Shown: positions 52,478 to 62,302 of the stretch, in pieces
How the letters are laid out: each line of letters opens with the position of its first letter
Position numbering within the stretch: position 1 is the stretch's first letter
Origin: Nocardioides sp. B-3
GTDB lineage: Bacteria; Actinomycetota; Actinomycetes; Propionibacteriales; Nocardioidaceae
NCBI RefSeq assembly: GCF_024703895.1
Contig: NZ_CP087968.1
Location: 3,038,001-3,102,000, forward strand
Reading direction: 5' to 3'
Length of the DNA stretch: 64,000 bases
Position numbers and translations under genes: made by a program
The notes under the pieces: generated by a model
The model's input: only the letters and a program-made list of their open reading frames with translations
The model's database searches: none
What the model was told of the DNA's origin: nothing

Positions 52478-54284
52478 ATGACGACTGCATCAACCGAGCG
52501 CGCCCCCCGCACCTTCGACACCATCGGTGTCATCGGACTCGGCACGATGGGCGCCGGCATCGCCGAGGTCTTCGCACGCAACGGCTTCAGTGTGATCGGC
52601 ATCGAGCTGACCGACGAGGCCGTCGAGCGCGGCCGCGGGCACCTCTCGCACTCCACGGGGCGTGCGGTGGCGCGCGGCAAGATGTCCGAGGCGGACCGGG
52701 CCGAGATCCTCGGCCGGATCTCCTTCGCCACCGACCTGTCCGCGCTCGCGGAGGCCGACTTCGTGGTCGAGGCGGTCGTGGAGTCGCTCGAGATCAAGAA
52801 GGACCTCTTCCGCCGCCCGGACGACATCGTCAAGCCCGATGCGATCCCGGCGACCAACACCTCGTCGCTGCCCGTCACCGAGATCTCCACGGCCAACAGG
52901 CACCCGGGCCGGGTCGTGGGCGTGCACTTCTTCAACCCGGCGCCCGTCCAGAACCTCGTCGAGATCGTCCGCACCGTGGTCACCGAGCCCGCGGTGCTGG
53001 CCGACGTCGAGGGCCCGGTGGGCAAGCTGGGCAAGAACCCCGTCGTCTGCGGCGACAAGGCCGGCTTCATCGCCAACACCTTGCTCTTCGGCTACCTCAA
53101 CCACGCGGCGTCCATGCTCGAGACGAAGTACGCCACCCGCGAGGACATCGACGCCGCCATGCGGTTCGGCTGCGGCTACCCGATGGGTCCGCTGGCGCTG
53201 CTCGACCTGATCGGTCTCGACACGGCCTACGAGATCCTCGACACGATGTACAAGCAGGGCCGCGACCGCCTGCACGCCCCAGTTCCGATCCTGAAGCAGA
53301 TGGTCACCGCCGGCCTGCTGGGCCGCAAGACCGGCAAGGGCTTCTACACCTACGAGAGCCAGGGACAGCTCGGCGGTCGTCGCCGACGCGAGCACCCCGT
53401 CGGCCGACGACCTGCCCCAGCTCAAGCGCCCGGTCGCGACGGTCGGCGTCGTCGGCACCGGCACCATGGCGGCGGGCATCGTCGAGGTCTTCGCCAAGAG
53501 CGGCCTCGACGTCGTGTACGTCGGACGCTCGGCCGACAAGGTCGAGGGAGTGCGCGCCACGATCGAGAAGTCGTTGGACAAGGCGATCCAGCGCGGCAAG
53601 CTCGAGGAGGCGACCAAGGCCGAGGTGCTCGGCCGGTTGACCGGCACCACCTCGCTCGACGACCTCGCGAATGTCGATCTCGTCGTCGAGGCGATCGCCG
53701 AGGACCTGCGGATCAAGACCACGCTGTTCGAGAATCTCGACGAGATCTGCAAGCCGGGCGCGATCCCGGCCACGACGACCTCCTCGCTGCCGGTGATCTC
53801 GCTGGCGAAGGCGACGAACCGTCCGCAGGACGTCATCGGCATGCACTTCTTCAACCCCGCCCCGATCATGAAGCTGGTCGAGGTCGTCTCCACCGTCGCC
53901 ACGGCCGAGGACGTCGCCGAGACGGTCCGTGCGCTGTGCGACAAGGTCGGCAAGGTCGCCGTCTCGTGCGGTGACCGCGCGGGGTTCATCGTCAATGCGC
54001 TGCTCTTCCCCTACCTCAACGACGCCGTGAAGATGCTGGAGGCGCACTACGCCACGGCCGACGACATCGACACCGCGATGAAGCAGGGCTGTGCGCTGCC
54101 GATGGGTCCCTTCGAGCTGCTCGACGTGGTCGGCAACGACGTGTCGCTGGCGATCCAGCGCGAGCTCTACCTCGAGTTCCGTGAGCCCGGCTTCGCGCCG
54201 GCGCCGCTGCTCGAGCACCTCGTCACGGCGGGCTACCTCGGTCGCAAGACCCAGCGCGGATTCCGGGACTACAGCCAGCGCTGA
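52478..54284 (+). CDS. Duplicated 3-hydroxyacyl-CoA dehydrogenase (N-C-N-C)
   Basis: About 602 residues: two complete 3HCDH units in one chain. Unit 1 has IGVIGLGTMGAGIAEVFARNGF, VVGVHFFNPAPVQNLVEIV and GFIANTLLFGYLNHAASMLE. Unit 2 has VGVVGTGTMAAGIVEVFAKSGL, GMHFFNPAPIMKLVEVV and GFIVNALLFPYLNDAVKMLE. Unit 2 is much closer to the gene before it than to unit 1. One indel near 53372 lies at the joint between units, a CCAGG site. Several Leu positions read Pro (52815, 52847, 53018 and 53763). Fatty acid oxidation is the likely role. Confidence 0.85.
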
Positions 54285-54291
54285 CTGTCAC

Positions 54292-54401
54292 CTTGTGCCG
54301 ACTCGGCGGGCAACTTGCGCCGACTCGGCGGGCAACTTGCGCCGACTCGGCGGGCAACTTGTGCCGACTCGGCGGTTGACTTGCGCCGACTCGGCGGTTG
54401 G
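54292..54401. repeat. Five tandem copies of a 22-bp repeat unit
   Basis: Units start at 54292, 54314, 54336, 54358 and 54380. Each contains CTTGYGCCGACTCGGCGG; the last four bases vary. The GCCGACTCGGC core is palindromic. The array fills the gap between the dehydrogenase stop and the LAL regulator stop. There are no spacers. The same unit occurs at 8449-8514. Confidence 0.92.
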
Positions 54402-54403
54402 AG

Positions 54404-56830
54404 TCAGCCCGGGTTGACGACGAGGGCGGCGAGCTTGGCGCGCGTCGTGATGTCGAGCTTGCGGTAGATGTGCGTGAGGTGGGCGTCGACGGTGCGCGGC
54501 GAGATGAAGAGCTCCGCGGCGATCTGTCGACTGGTCAGGCCCAGCGCCACGCGCTCGGCGACCTGTCGCTCCGCGTTGCTCAGGCGGTCGAGCACGGTGT
54601 CGGTCGCTCGGGCCGTGGCGCCCGAGAAGAGCCCGACGACCGCCTCGACGCCGGCCGGGGTGAACGTCGTGTCGACGATCCAGCCGGCCGGAACCGACCG
54701 GCCGACGACGAGCGGCTCGTCGGCGGCGTAGCCCCACGAGGCGGCCCGGCTGGGAGCTCAGGCGCGGTTGGCGGCTGCCGCCAGTGTGCGGGCATCTCGC
54801 ATCTCGCGCTGCTGACCGACCCGGGCCCGGGCCGTCGAGCGCATCGGCGACACGCAGTGGCATCGGCAGCTCGGCGGCCCGGTCGAGGGCGGCCGGGAAG
54901 GTGGTGATGGCTCCGGGTCTGGTCGCCGCTCGCAAGCAGGGCGCGAGCGAGCAGCAGTCGCCCCTCGACCGCGTCGCGGCCCGGGCCGGTGCTGTCGGCG
55001 AGCACGACCACGTCGGCCGCGAGCCCGGCCGCCCGGGCCAGCTCCCCGTCGCGCAGCAGCTCGCGGGCATCCTGCGCGAGCACCGGGATCCGGACCGCCC
55101 ACGGCAGGGCGTCCCGATCGATGTCGGGAGGCACGAATGACGGGTCGAGGTGGCGCAGCAGCGTCTCGGCGATCAGCGCGACGCGGTCCTCAGCGATGGC
55201 GCGGGCGTCGGCCACAACCGCCCGCGCGGCGGACGCTGCCTCGGTCGGGCGTCCCTGCTCGAGGGCGATCCGAGCCAGCAGGGTGCGCGCGGACAGCGAG
55301 ATCCAGCGCTCGTCCTTGTGGTCGCGGCCGGCGAGAAGGTCGCTGAGGGTCACGGTGGCGTCGCGGAAGGCGCCACGGGAGACCCGGACGTCGGCCGGGG
55401 TGCGGGCGGCCTGCCGGGTGATCTCGGTGACGGTGCCCAGCTCGAGCGACCGGCGGGCCTCAGCCTCGGCCTTGATGAGTGCACCCGCGTCGAGGTGCAT
55501 CTCGGCGCGGATCGAGGCGTTCTTCGCCAGCTGGTCGTCGGGGTCGGGTGCGCTGAGCGCGTGCTCGTCGGCGCGATCGAGCAGCCAGAGCCCCTCGTAG
55601 GTCCCGCGCACCTCCGAGGCGGCGATGCCGGCGCGTCGGGCGACCCGGGCGCCGATCTCGGCCGGGCCGTCGCCGCTGACCGGGGGTGGCCTCGAGGATC
55701 TCCACCGCATCGCGGGCCCGCATCGAGGTGTAGAGCGAGGAGAAGATGCGGTTGGCCGGGCCGTAGCCGAGGGTCCGGGTCGCCGGGTCCGCACATGCCG
55801 TCGAGATCGCGGCGCGCATCACCGGCAGGTCGCTGAGCCGGGGGCGTCGGCGGCACCGGTGTTGAAGTCGGCCGGCGCCACCCGGTCGGCCCAGGGAGAG
55901 CAGCGCGCGACGGGTCTGCTCCCGGTCGTCGGTCGACGCGGTCAGGAACTGCCCGTGCCGCCGGATCGGGGTGAGCATGTCGAAGCGGCCGTCGGGCATG
56001 AGCTCGAGCAGGCTGCGGCGTACGAGACCACCCGCCGTGGTGCTGGCACGATCGCGGTCGACGCCGCTGATCTCGGCGAGCACGTCGATCGATACCGGCG
56101 AGGTCATCTGCGCCATCCGTCGGAAGCAGCGCTGCTGGTCGGCGTCGAGGAGCTCGTAGGACCCGTGCACGGCCTCGGACAGGGACGCGGTCGGCACCAC
56201 GTTGGTGACCCCGACGAGAGCGATCTGGACCGCGATCTGCTCGATCAGCAGCGGTAGGCCGCCGGTGGCGTGCAGCAGGCGGCGGACGTCGTCGGCGTGG
56301 GTGTCGAGATCGATGGGGTGCCCGCCGGCCGCCTCCACCCGGTGCAGGAACAGCTCGACGGCCGCACCGGACAGGGGCTCGTGGTCGCGGGGGACCGGGA
56401 AGGGGGCGACGCGCACGACGCGCTCGGCCGGCTGGCCGGCCATCGTCACGGACGTGACGGCGAGGCGCGCGTCCGTGGTCGCGGACATGACCTGCTGGAA
56501 GGTCGGCCCGACCGGGCTCGGGTCGAGGTCGAGGCCGTCGACGACGAGCAGGGTGTCCATGCCGTCCATCGCCCGGCACAACGCGCCCTCGGCGGAGTCG
56601 CCGGGCGTCGGGGGCACGTCGAGGGCGTCCGGGCACGCCGAGAGGACCCGGTCGGCGCGCTGCATGCCGCGCGCATTGACCCATGTGCTCGCGTCCGCGG
56701 CCGTCGCGTGGCGCGCCAGCAGCGTCTTTCCGCTGCCGGGAGGACCGACGATGCTGACCCAGCGCGACGACGCCAGCGCCGTGGCGAGGCGAGCCCGGGT
56801 CTGCTCGCGACCGAGACATGGGGTGAGCAC
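54404..56830 (-). CDS. LAL-type LuxR regulator with ATPase domain
   Basis: About 808 residues. The N-terminal STAND/AAA-type ATPase has Walker A GPPGSGKTLLARHA near residue 31 and Walker B LLVVDGLDLD near residue 93. The middle is a helical repeat region (about 300-730). The C-terminal LuxR helix-turn-helix reads RLSNAERQVAERVALGLTSRQIAAELFISPRTVDAHLTHIYRKL. LAL proteins act as large signal-dependent activators. Frameshifts break the middle section near 55690-55885 and 54755-54830. GTG at 56830 is the start. The stop is three bases from the 22-bp repeat array. Confidence 0.87.
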
Positions 56831-56863
56831 GAGGCGAATCTATCGGGCCGGCGCCACTGAATA

Positions 56864-56875
56864 GGTAGTCCTACC
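56864..56875. promoter_or_regulatory. Palindrome upstream of the LAL regulator
   Basis: GGTAG-TC-CTACC is a perfect 5-2-5 inverted repeat 34 bases upstream of the LAL start, in a region without other visible coding sequence. It may be an operator for autoregulation. The rest of 56831-56965 shows no gene. Confidence 0.35.
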
Positions 56876-56965
56876 GATGCCGCGACCCCTCGCGCCGCGA
56901 GAACGTAGTCCTGCAGTCAAGGCGTGTGGACCGAACAGGGGACAGCCCACCCGCCCGGCGCAGAC

Positions 56966-57006
56966 AGCAGGCCGCGGGATTCGCGGGGGTGAGCCCGCGG
57001 CCTGCT
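56966..57006 (-). terminator. Terminator of the VOC gene
   Basis: AGCAGGCCGCGGG pairs exactly with CCCGCGGCCTGCT across a 15-base loop, 25 bases past the VOC stop codon in its direction of transcription. Long GC arms without a U-tract are usual in this genome. Confidence 0.78.
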
Positions 57007-57030
57007 GCGCCGAACGGCCCCGATCGAGGG

Positions 57031-57492
57031 TCAGTCGAGGCAGAACTCGTTGCCCTCGGGGTCGCTCATCACGATGAAGCCGGCGCTCATGCCGCCGTCG
57101 GGCTCGAACCGCTTGAGGCGTACGGCGCCGAGCGCGACGACTCGCTCGCACTCCACCTCCGGGGCGGCCATCCGGGCGTCCCCGGCGAGGCCGGGCGCGG
57201 CCCGCACGTCGAGGTGCACGCGGTTCTTGGCCACCTTGTCCTCGGGCACCTGCTGGAAGAAGATGCGTGGTCCCTTGCCGGACGGGTCGATGATGCCGAA
57301 CGCCGAGTTGTGCAGCGACTCCGGAAGTCCGGCCCTCGTCAGGAAGCCGAGCCACGCGTCGGCGGTCTCCACGGGGTCGCCGACCTCGCAGCCGGGCGGC
57401 GGGTCGACCGCGTAGTCGAGCACCTCGCGCCAGAAGAGCCCGAGCCGGCGCGGGTCGTGGGCGTCGAAGGTCACCCGGATCTCTGCTGTCAT
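57031..57492 (-). CDS. VOC-family (glyoxalase-like) protein
   Basis: A 153-residue protein with the VOC fold: EIRVTFDAHDPRRLGLFWREVLDYAV, then FFQQVPEDKVAKNRVHLDVRA and MSDPEGNEFCLD at the C-terminus. This matches the actinobacterial glyoxalase-like domain found in many small VOC proteins. His and Glu metal ligands are plausible at HLDV and EGNEF. The substrate is unknown. It is divergent from the WYL regulator, with a shared palindrome between them. The frame is intact. Confidence 0.83.
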   Translation of the reverse strand: MTAEIRVTFDAHDPRRLGLFWREVLDYAVDPPPGCEVGDPVETADAWLGFLTRAGLPESLHNSAFGIIDPSGKGPRIFFQQVPEDKVAKNRVHLDVRAAPGLAGDARMAAPEVECERVVALGAVRLKRFEPDGGMSAGFIVMSDPEGNEFCLD

Positions 57493-57514
57493 GGCTCCAG
57501 CATGCCTCGCACAG

Positions 57515-57533
57515 GCGGACAGGTCCTGTCCGC
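57515..57533. promoter_or_regulatory. Operator palindrome between VOC and WYL genes
   Basis: GCGGACAGG-T-CCTGTCCGC is a perfect 9-1-9 inverted repeat, midway between the divergent starts at 57492 and 57556. It is a likely binding site for the WYL regulator, controlling itself and the VOC gene. Confidence 0.75.
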
Positions 57534-57555
57534 TTCCTCTGACACGATGACTGTC

Positions 57556-58509
57556 ATGAGTGACACCACCCAGCGCGTCCTGCTGCTGCTCTCCCTGCTC
57601 CAGAAGCGTCCGGTGTGGACCGGACCCGAGCTGGCCGAGCGGCTCGGCGTCACCACCCGCAGCATCCGGCGCGACGTCGAGAGGCTGCGCGGCCTCGGCT
57701 ACCCGGTGCTGGCCACCCGGGGGCTCGGTGGCGGCTACCAGCTCGGCCGCGGCAAGGACCTGCCGCCGCTGCTCCTCGACGACGAGGAGGCCGTCGCGAT
57801 CGCGGTGTCGCTGCGGCTGGCGGCAGGCGGCACGGTGACCGGTGCCAGCGAGGCGGCGCTCAGCACGCTCGCCAAGCTGGACCAGGTGATGCCGCCGCGG
57901 CTGCGCTCCGAGGTCAAGGCGATCCACGAGTCCACCGAGACACTGAGCACCAACACCGACCCGGTCGACGGTGACGTGCTGCTGACGCTCGCGAAGGCCT
58001 GCCGCGACCTGCTGCGCGTCCGCTTCGGCTACGACGCGCGACGGCGCCGCGACCGAGCGCTGGGTCGAGCCCATCCGGCTGGTGGCGACCGGCCGCCGGT
58101 GGTACCTCATGGCGTGGGACGTCGACCGCGAGGACTGGCGGACCTTCCGTCTCGACCGGATGCGGGAGGTGGTGCCGTCGACTCGGCGCTTCAAGCCGCG
58201 CGATCACCCGGATCCGAAGGACTACGTCCAGAGCTCGATCAGCCGTGCGCCGTACAGCAACCGAGGCCCGGGTGAAGGTGTTGGCCGGCCTCGACGAGGT
58301 GTCCGCGAAGATCGACACCCGCTGGGTGACGCTCACCGCGATCGACGAGTCGACCACGCTGCTGGAGGCGAGCGCCGACTCCGCTCGAGCACGTGGCGTT
58401 CCACTGCGTGATGACGGGCCTCGACTGCGAGTTCGTGCAGCCGCCCGAGCTCGCGGTGGTCGCGGCCGAGCTGGGGGACCGGCTTCAGCGGGCGGCGGCC
58501 AACGGGTAG
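57556..58509 (+). CDS. WYL-domain HTH regulator (DeoR/YafY type)
   Basis: About 318 residues. The winged helix is RVLLLLSLLQKRPVWTGPELAERLGVTTRSIRRDVERLRGLGYPV near residue 5-50. The WYL domain is intact at RRWYLMAWDVDREDWRTFRLDRMREV, and a C-terminal WCX part follows. Such regulators often sense stress or small ligands through WYL. ATG at 57556 gives MSDTTQRV; ATG at 57547 is the alternative. Indels lie near 58038 (GCGC run), 58263 (CCAGG as CCGAGG) and 58383. Confidence 0.87.
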
Positions 58510-58976
58510 CCGCGTCGGACCGTGCGCTCGAGGATGCCCAGCGTGGCCTTGAGGTTGGCCTCGGAGATCACCGGGAAGATGCCCGAGTCACGCCACTCGG
58601 GGGCAATGTCCGACCAATCGTAGTAGGACGTGACGAGGCTGCCCTCGTCGGTCGGCTCGATCCGGTAGCCGTAGACGTGGCCGATCTGGGGTCGGACGCG
58701 CCCCAGCACCTTCCGGGCGATCTCGCGCTCGGGCTCGAAGGCGGTGATCGTCACGGTGACGTCGTACTTGCCCATGTCGAAGTCGCCGAGGGACTCACGA
58801 TCCATGTGCACCACGAAGGAGTCGCCGACGGCGGTGACAGGGGCGCCGTCGGCGTCCTGCAGCATCCCGGACGCGTCGATCGCGACGTGGCCCTGCGGGT
58901 CGCAGAGCACCGCGAAGACGTCGGCCGACGCGGCGGGGAACGGGCGGGCGACCTCGATGCGTTCGACGGCTGTCAT
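58485..58976 (-). CDS. SRPBCC (polyketide cyclase-like) protein
   Basis: A 163-residue protein with the START/SRPBCC hydrophobic-pocket fold: RIEVARPFPAASADVFAVLCDPQGHVAID, then GHVYGYRIEPTDEGSLVTSYYDW and a long C-terminal helix (NLKATLGILERTVRRG). The ligand is unknown. Its 3' end overlaps the WYL gene stop by 25 bases (convergent). The frame is intact. Confidence 0.8.
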   Translation of the reverse strand: MTAVERIEVARPFPAASADVFAVLCDPQGHVAIDASGMLQDADGAPVTAVGDSFVVHMDRESLGDFDMGKYDVTVTITAFEPEREIARKVLGRVRPQIGHVYGYRIEPTDEGSLVTSYYDWSDIAPEWRDSGIFPVISEANLKATLGILERTVRRGYPLAAAR

Positions 58977-59048
58977 GGGGCGAGTCTGACAGGCGGCGCG
59001 CGGACCGCGCAGGCTCCGGGCATGGAGCGCCCGCGTACTCTGGGCGCA

Positions 59049-59811
59049 TGGAACTGGTTCTGTTGCTCGTCGTGCTCGGCGGACTCGTCGGGACGGCGTT
59101 GTTCTGCGGGCCAGACCGCGAAGAAGCGGCAGCTCGCCAAGGCCGAGGCGGAGCTGGAGCCGGTCAAGCGGCTGGCCGAGGAGGACGTCACCGCCCTCGG
59201 TGTGGAGCTGCAGGACCTCGACATCGACATGGCCGGCCGCGACCTCGGCAGCGGTGAGAACGCCGACTACCAGCGCGCCCTCGACGCCTACGAGTCGTCC
59301 AAGACCGCGGCGGCCCGGATGACCAAGCCCGACGACGTCCGCCACGTCACCGAGATCCTCGAGGACGGTCGCTACGCCATGGCGTGCGTGCGCGCCCGGG
59401 TCGACGGTCAGCCGCTCCCGACCCGGCGTCCGCCGTGCTTCTTCGACCCGCGCCACGGCATGTCCGTGGCCGACGTGGCCTACACGCCCCCGGGCGGCGC
59501 ACTGCGCGACGTCCCCGCGTGCCAGCTCGACGCCGAGCGCGTCAGGGTCGGCGCCGAGCCCGACATCCGCAAGGTGATGGTCGGCTCACGGCGGGTGCCC
59601 TACTGGCAGGGCGGTCGCGCCTACCAGCCCTACGCGCAGGGCTACTTCGGTGGCTTCGGCCCGATGGACTGGATGTTCATGGGCATGCTCTTCAGCGGCG
59701 GCTTCGACGGCCTCGGTGAGGGCATCGGCGCTCTCGGCGAAGGCCTCGGCGACATGTTCAGGCAGCATCGGTGACGGCATCGGCGGGATGTTCGACGGGT
59801 TCGACTTCTAG
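59049..59811 (+). CDS. Membrane-anchored protein with PCFFDPRHG motif
   Basis: About 253 residues. A short N-terminal membrane helix (LVLLLVVLGGLVGTALF) is followed by a coiled-coil stretch (KKRQLAKAEAELEPVKRLAEEDVTALG). A conserved-looking region (PCFFDPRHGMSVADVAYTPPGG, ACQLDAERVRVGAEPD, RVPYWQGGRAYQPYAQGYF) comes next, and a Gly-rich end (FGGFGPMDW, GLGEGIGALGEGLGDMFG). I recall similar actinobacterial sequences but no function. Indels lie near 59110 and 59760. Confidence 0.7.
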
Positions 59812-59832
59812 CCGATCAGGCCGATCAGCCCG

Positions 59833-61461
59833 TCAGCCCGTCAGCCCGAGGCCGAGCCGCTCGGTGGTGACCTCGCGCATCTCGGCCTTGCGGATCTTGC
59901 CGGTGACGGTCATCGGGAACTCGTCCACGAGCAGCACGTAGCGCGGGATCTTGTAGTGGGCGAGCCTGCCGTCGGCGTACGCCCGGATCGCCGCGGCGTC
60001 GAGCTCGGCCGCGCCCGCCTTGAGCTTGATCCAGGCGCACAGCTCCTCGCCGTACTTCTCGTCCGGGACGCCGATGACTCGGACGTCCTCGATGTCGGGG
60101 TGGGCGTAGAGGAACTCCTCGATCTCGCGCGGGTAGACGTTCTCACCGCCCCGGATGACCATGTCCTTGATCCGGCCGACGATGTTGCAGTAGCCGTCCT
60201 CGCGCATCTCCGCGAGGTCGCCGGTGTGCATCCAACCGTCGGCGTCGATCGCCTCGGCGGTCTTCTCCGGGTCCTCCCAGTAGCCGAGCATCACGGAGTA
60301 GCCGCGGGTGCAGAACTCGCCCGGCTGGCCGCGCTCCACGATCTCGCCGGTGACGGGGTCGACGATCTTGATCTCCACGTGCGGGTGCGCGCGACCGATG
60401 GTCGACGTGCGCCGGTCCAGTCGTCGTCGGAGCGGGTCTGGCACGAGACGGGCGAGGTCTCGGTCATGCCGTAGGCGATGGACACCTCGGACATGTGCAT
60501 GTCGTCGACGCAGTGCTTCATCACCTCCACCGGGCAGATCAGAGCCCGCCATGATGCCTGTGCGGAGCGAAGAGAGGTCGTGCTCGGCGAAGCTCGGGTG
60601 GTTCTGCATCGCGATGAACATCGTCGGTACGCCGTACACGCCGGTGCACTTCTCCGTGGCGATCGTGCGCAGGGTGATCTCGGGGTCGAACCCGGGCGCC
60701 GGGATGACCATCGTGGCGCCGTGGGAGGTGCAGCCGAGGTTGCCCATCACCATGCCGAAGCAGTGGTAGAAGGGCACCGGGATGCAGAGCCGGTCGTCGG
60801 GGCCGAGGTCGATCAGCTCGGTGACGAAGTAACCGTTGTTGAGGATGTTGCGGTGGCTCAGCGTGGCGCCCTTGGGGCGACCGGTGGTGCCGGAGGTGTA
60901 CTGGATGTTGATGGCGTCGTTGGGCGAGAGCCCGGCCATCCGCTCCGCCACGGCTCCTTCAGGCACGTCCGCACCCGACGCGACCAGCCCGGTCCAGTCG
61001 TCGGTGCCGATGAAGACGACCCGCTCGAGGGCGGGGCAGTCCGCGTGCGTCTCGGCGACCATCGCGCGGTAGTCGCTGGTCTTGAAGCTCTCCGCGCTGA
61101 CCGGGAGGCGGACACCCGCCCGGTTGACGGCGTACGCGAACTCGTGGGTGCGGTAGGCCGGATTGACATTGACCCGGGATGATGCCGAGCTTGGCGGTGG
61201 CGAACTGGACGAGCACCCACTCCCGCGCAGTTCGGCGCCCAGATCCCGACCCGGTCGCCGGTCGTCAGCCCGGCGGCGAGCAGCCCCCGCGCGAGGGCAT
61301 CGACATTGCGATCCAGCTCGGCCCCGGGTCCAGCGCCGCCCGCTGGCCACATCGACGAGTGCCTCGCGGTCGTGGTGCTCGGCAACGGTGCGCTCGAAGT
61401 TGGCGCCGATCGTCTCCTCGAGCAGCGGGGGCTCGAGCTCTCCAGCGGCATACGACTCCAT
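59833..61461 (-). CDS. Acyl-CoA synthetase (AMP-binding)
   Basis: About 543 residues; activates a fatty acid to acyl-CoA. The P-loop motif is [20 protein letters not shown] near residue 190; [14 protein letters not shown], the A5 region YGMTETSP and the A7-A10 motifs ([41 protein letters not shown], then [14 protein letters not shown] with the catalytic Lys) are present. The chain length of its substrate is unknown. Frameshifts lie near 60540, 60420, 61180, 61228 and 61325. ATG at 61461 is the start. Confidence 0.9.
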   Translation of the reverse strand: MESYAAGELEPPLLEETIGANFERTVAEHHDREALVDVASGRRWTRGRAGSQCRCPRAGAARRRADDRRPGRDLGAELRGSGCSSSSPPPSSASSRVNVNPAYRTHEFAYAVNRAGVRLPVSAESFKTSDYRAMVAETHADCPALERVVFIGTDDWTGLVASGADVPEGAVAERMAGLSPNDAINIQYTSGTTGRPKGATLSHRNILNNGYFVTELIDLGPDDRLCIPVPFYHCFGMVMGNLGCTSHGATMVIPAPGFDPEITLRTIATEKCTGVYGVPTMFIAMQNHPSFAEHDLSSLRTGIMAGSDLPGGGDEALRRRHAHVRGVHRLRHDRDLARLVPDPLRRRLDRRTSTIGRAHPHVEIKIVDPVTGEIVERGQPGEFCTRGYSVMLGYWEDPEKTAEAIDADGWMHTGDLAEMREDGYCNIVGRIKDMVIRGGENVYPREIEEFLYAHPDIEDVRVIGVPDEKYGEELCAWIKLKAGAAELDAAAIRAYADGRLAHYKIPRYVLLVDEFPMTVTGKIRKAEMREVTTERLGLGLTG

Positions 61462-61466
61462 GGGGC

Positions 61467-61515
61467 GATGCTGTCAGACTGCCCCGGTGAGCGCTACGGA
61501 GCTGAACGTGACCCG
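61467..61515. repeat. Duplicated divergent start region, copy A
   Basis: This 49-base stretch matches 62254-62302 at 45 positions, with the first 28 bases identical. It contains a GTG at 61487 that opens a 34-codon frame beginning MSATELNVTRL, the same opening as the alpha/beta hydrolase at 62274. The short frame ends at 61591 and has no homologous continuation, so it is a duplicate remnant or a promoter copy, not a supported gene. Confidence 0.8.
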
Positions 61516-61547
61516 GCTACAGGCGCGGTCGCTTGGAGCGCGCTCGC

Positions 61548-61603
61548 GCTACCGAACAGTACGGGCGGGAAATTTGTTGGCGAGCCCCTGACGGTTCGGT
61601 AAC
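61548..61603. promoter_or_regulatory. Imperfect inverted repeat after copy A
   Basis: GCTACCGAACAGT (61548-61560) pairs at 11 of 13 positions with ACGGTTCGGTAAC (61591-61603). The arms flank an AT-richer 30-base section. It could be an operator or a terminator for a short transcript from copy A. Confidence 0.4.
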
Positions 61604-61632
61604 CCGGGCGGGCTGCGTGTCGGGGCGACCCA

Positions 61633-62248
61633 TCACGGGATCTCGCCGCCGGCGAGCGCCACGAAGCGTCGCATCACGACCTCGACGTCCGCGCGGAACT
61701 CCTCGCGTGGACGAGGTGGCAGCACGTCCTCCCAGCTGGACAAGAACGTCCCCCGGAGCTGGGTGGCCCCGGTAGGGCGCCCCAGCACCCACCAGTGCAG
61801 GTGTTCCTGACCGTCACCCCAGCGCAGGATCTGGACGCGGGGTACGTCGAGCACGTCGGTCACCGCACGTTCGAGCAGCACCATCAGCTCACCCATCCGG
61901 GCGGCCTCGTATGGCTCGAGGTCGGAGAGGTCGGCGTGGCGTCTCGGCATCAGGAAGCCGATGAAGGGGATCGAGATGTCCTCGTGGGGCATGCCGATCA
62001 TGGCGATGTCGTCGCGCCACACGATGTAGTCCTGATCCTCGGCAGCCACCGCGGCGCACATGAAGCAGTCGACGCCGCCCGACCCGCCCCGCGTGTCCTC
62101 GGCGGCGGGCGGCTGCAGCTCGCGCGGTGCTCCAAGGTCACCGTCGAACGGCCACGTCTCCCCGGGTCGACCACTCGACCGGTCGGTAGCCGTCCGTCTC
62201 GATGCGGCGGCGGACGTCGTCGTACCACTCCTGCGCTGACTGGGGCAT
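61633..62248 (-). CDS. HIT-family hydrolase-like protein
   Basis: About 205 residues. The C-terminal half is a histidine triad domain: CFMCAAVAAEDQDYIVWRDDIAMIGM, then VLDVPRVQILRWGDGQEHLHWWVLGRPTG, where the active-site HxH pair is HLH. The N-terminal 45 residues (MPQSAQEWYDDVRRRIETDG) are an extension. HIT proteins hydrolyse nucleotide conjugates. One indel near 62162 breaks the frame at a CCGGGG run. The start at 62248 lies 26 bases from the divergent hydrolase. Confidence 0.82.
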
Positions 62249-62253
62249 GGGCG

Positions 62254-62302
62254 GATGCTGTCAGACTGCCCCGGTGAGCGCCACACAGCTGAACGTGACA
62301 CG
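62254..62302. repeat. Duplicated divergent start region, copy B
   Basis: The functional copy of the repeat at 61467-61515: it covers the divergent gap between HIT and the alpha/beta hydrolase and the first nine codons of the latter. GTG at 62274 is the hydrolase start. With no spacing for a ribosome site, the mRNA may be leaderless; a CAGACT -10-like hexamer at 62262 would suit this. Confidence 0.7.

Noticed and set aside
54292..54401. CRISPR array
   Set aside because: The units are directly adjacent with no spacers, and no cas genes are near.
61487..61591. A 34-codon gene at copy A of the duplicated start
   Set aside because: Only the first 11 codons resemble the hydrolase. The rest lacks a motif and ends at an inverted repeat, so it is better treated as a duplication remnant.
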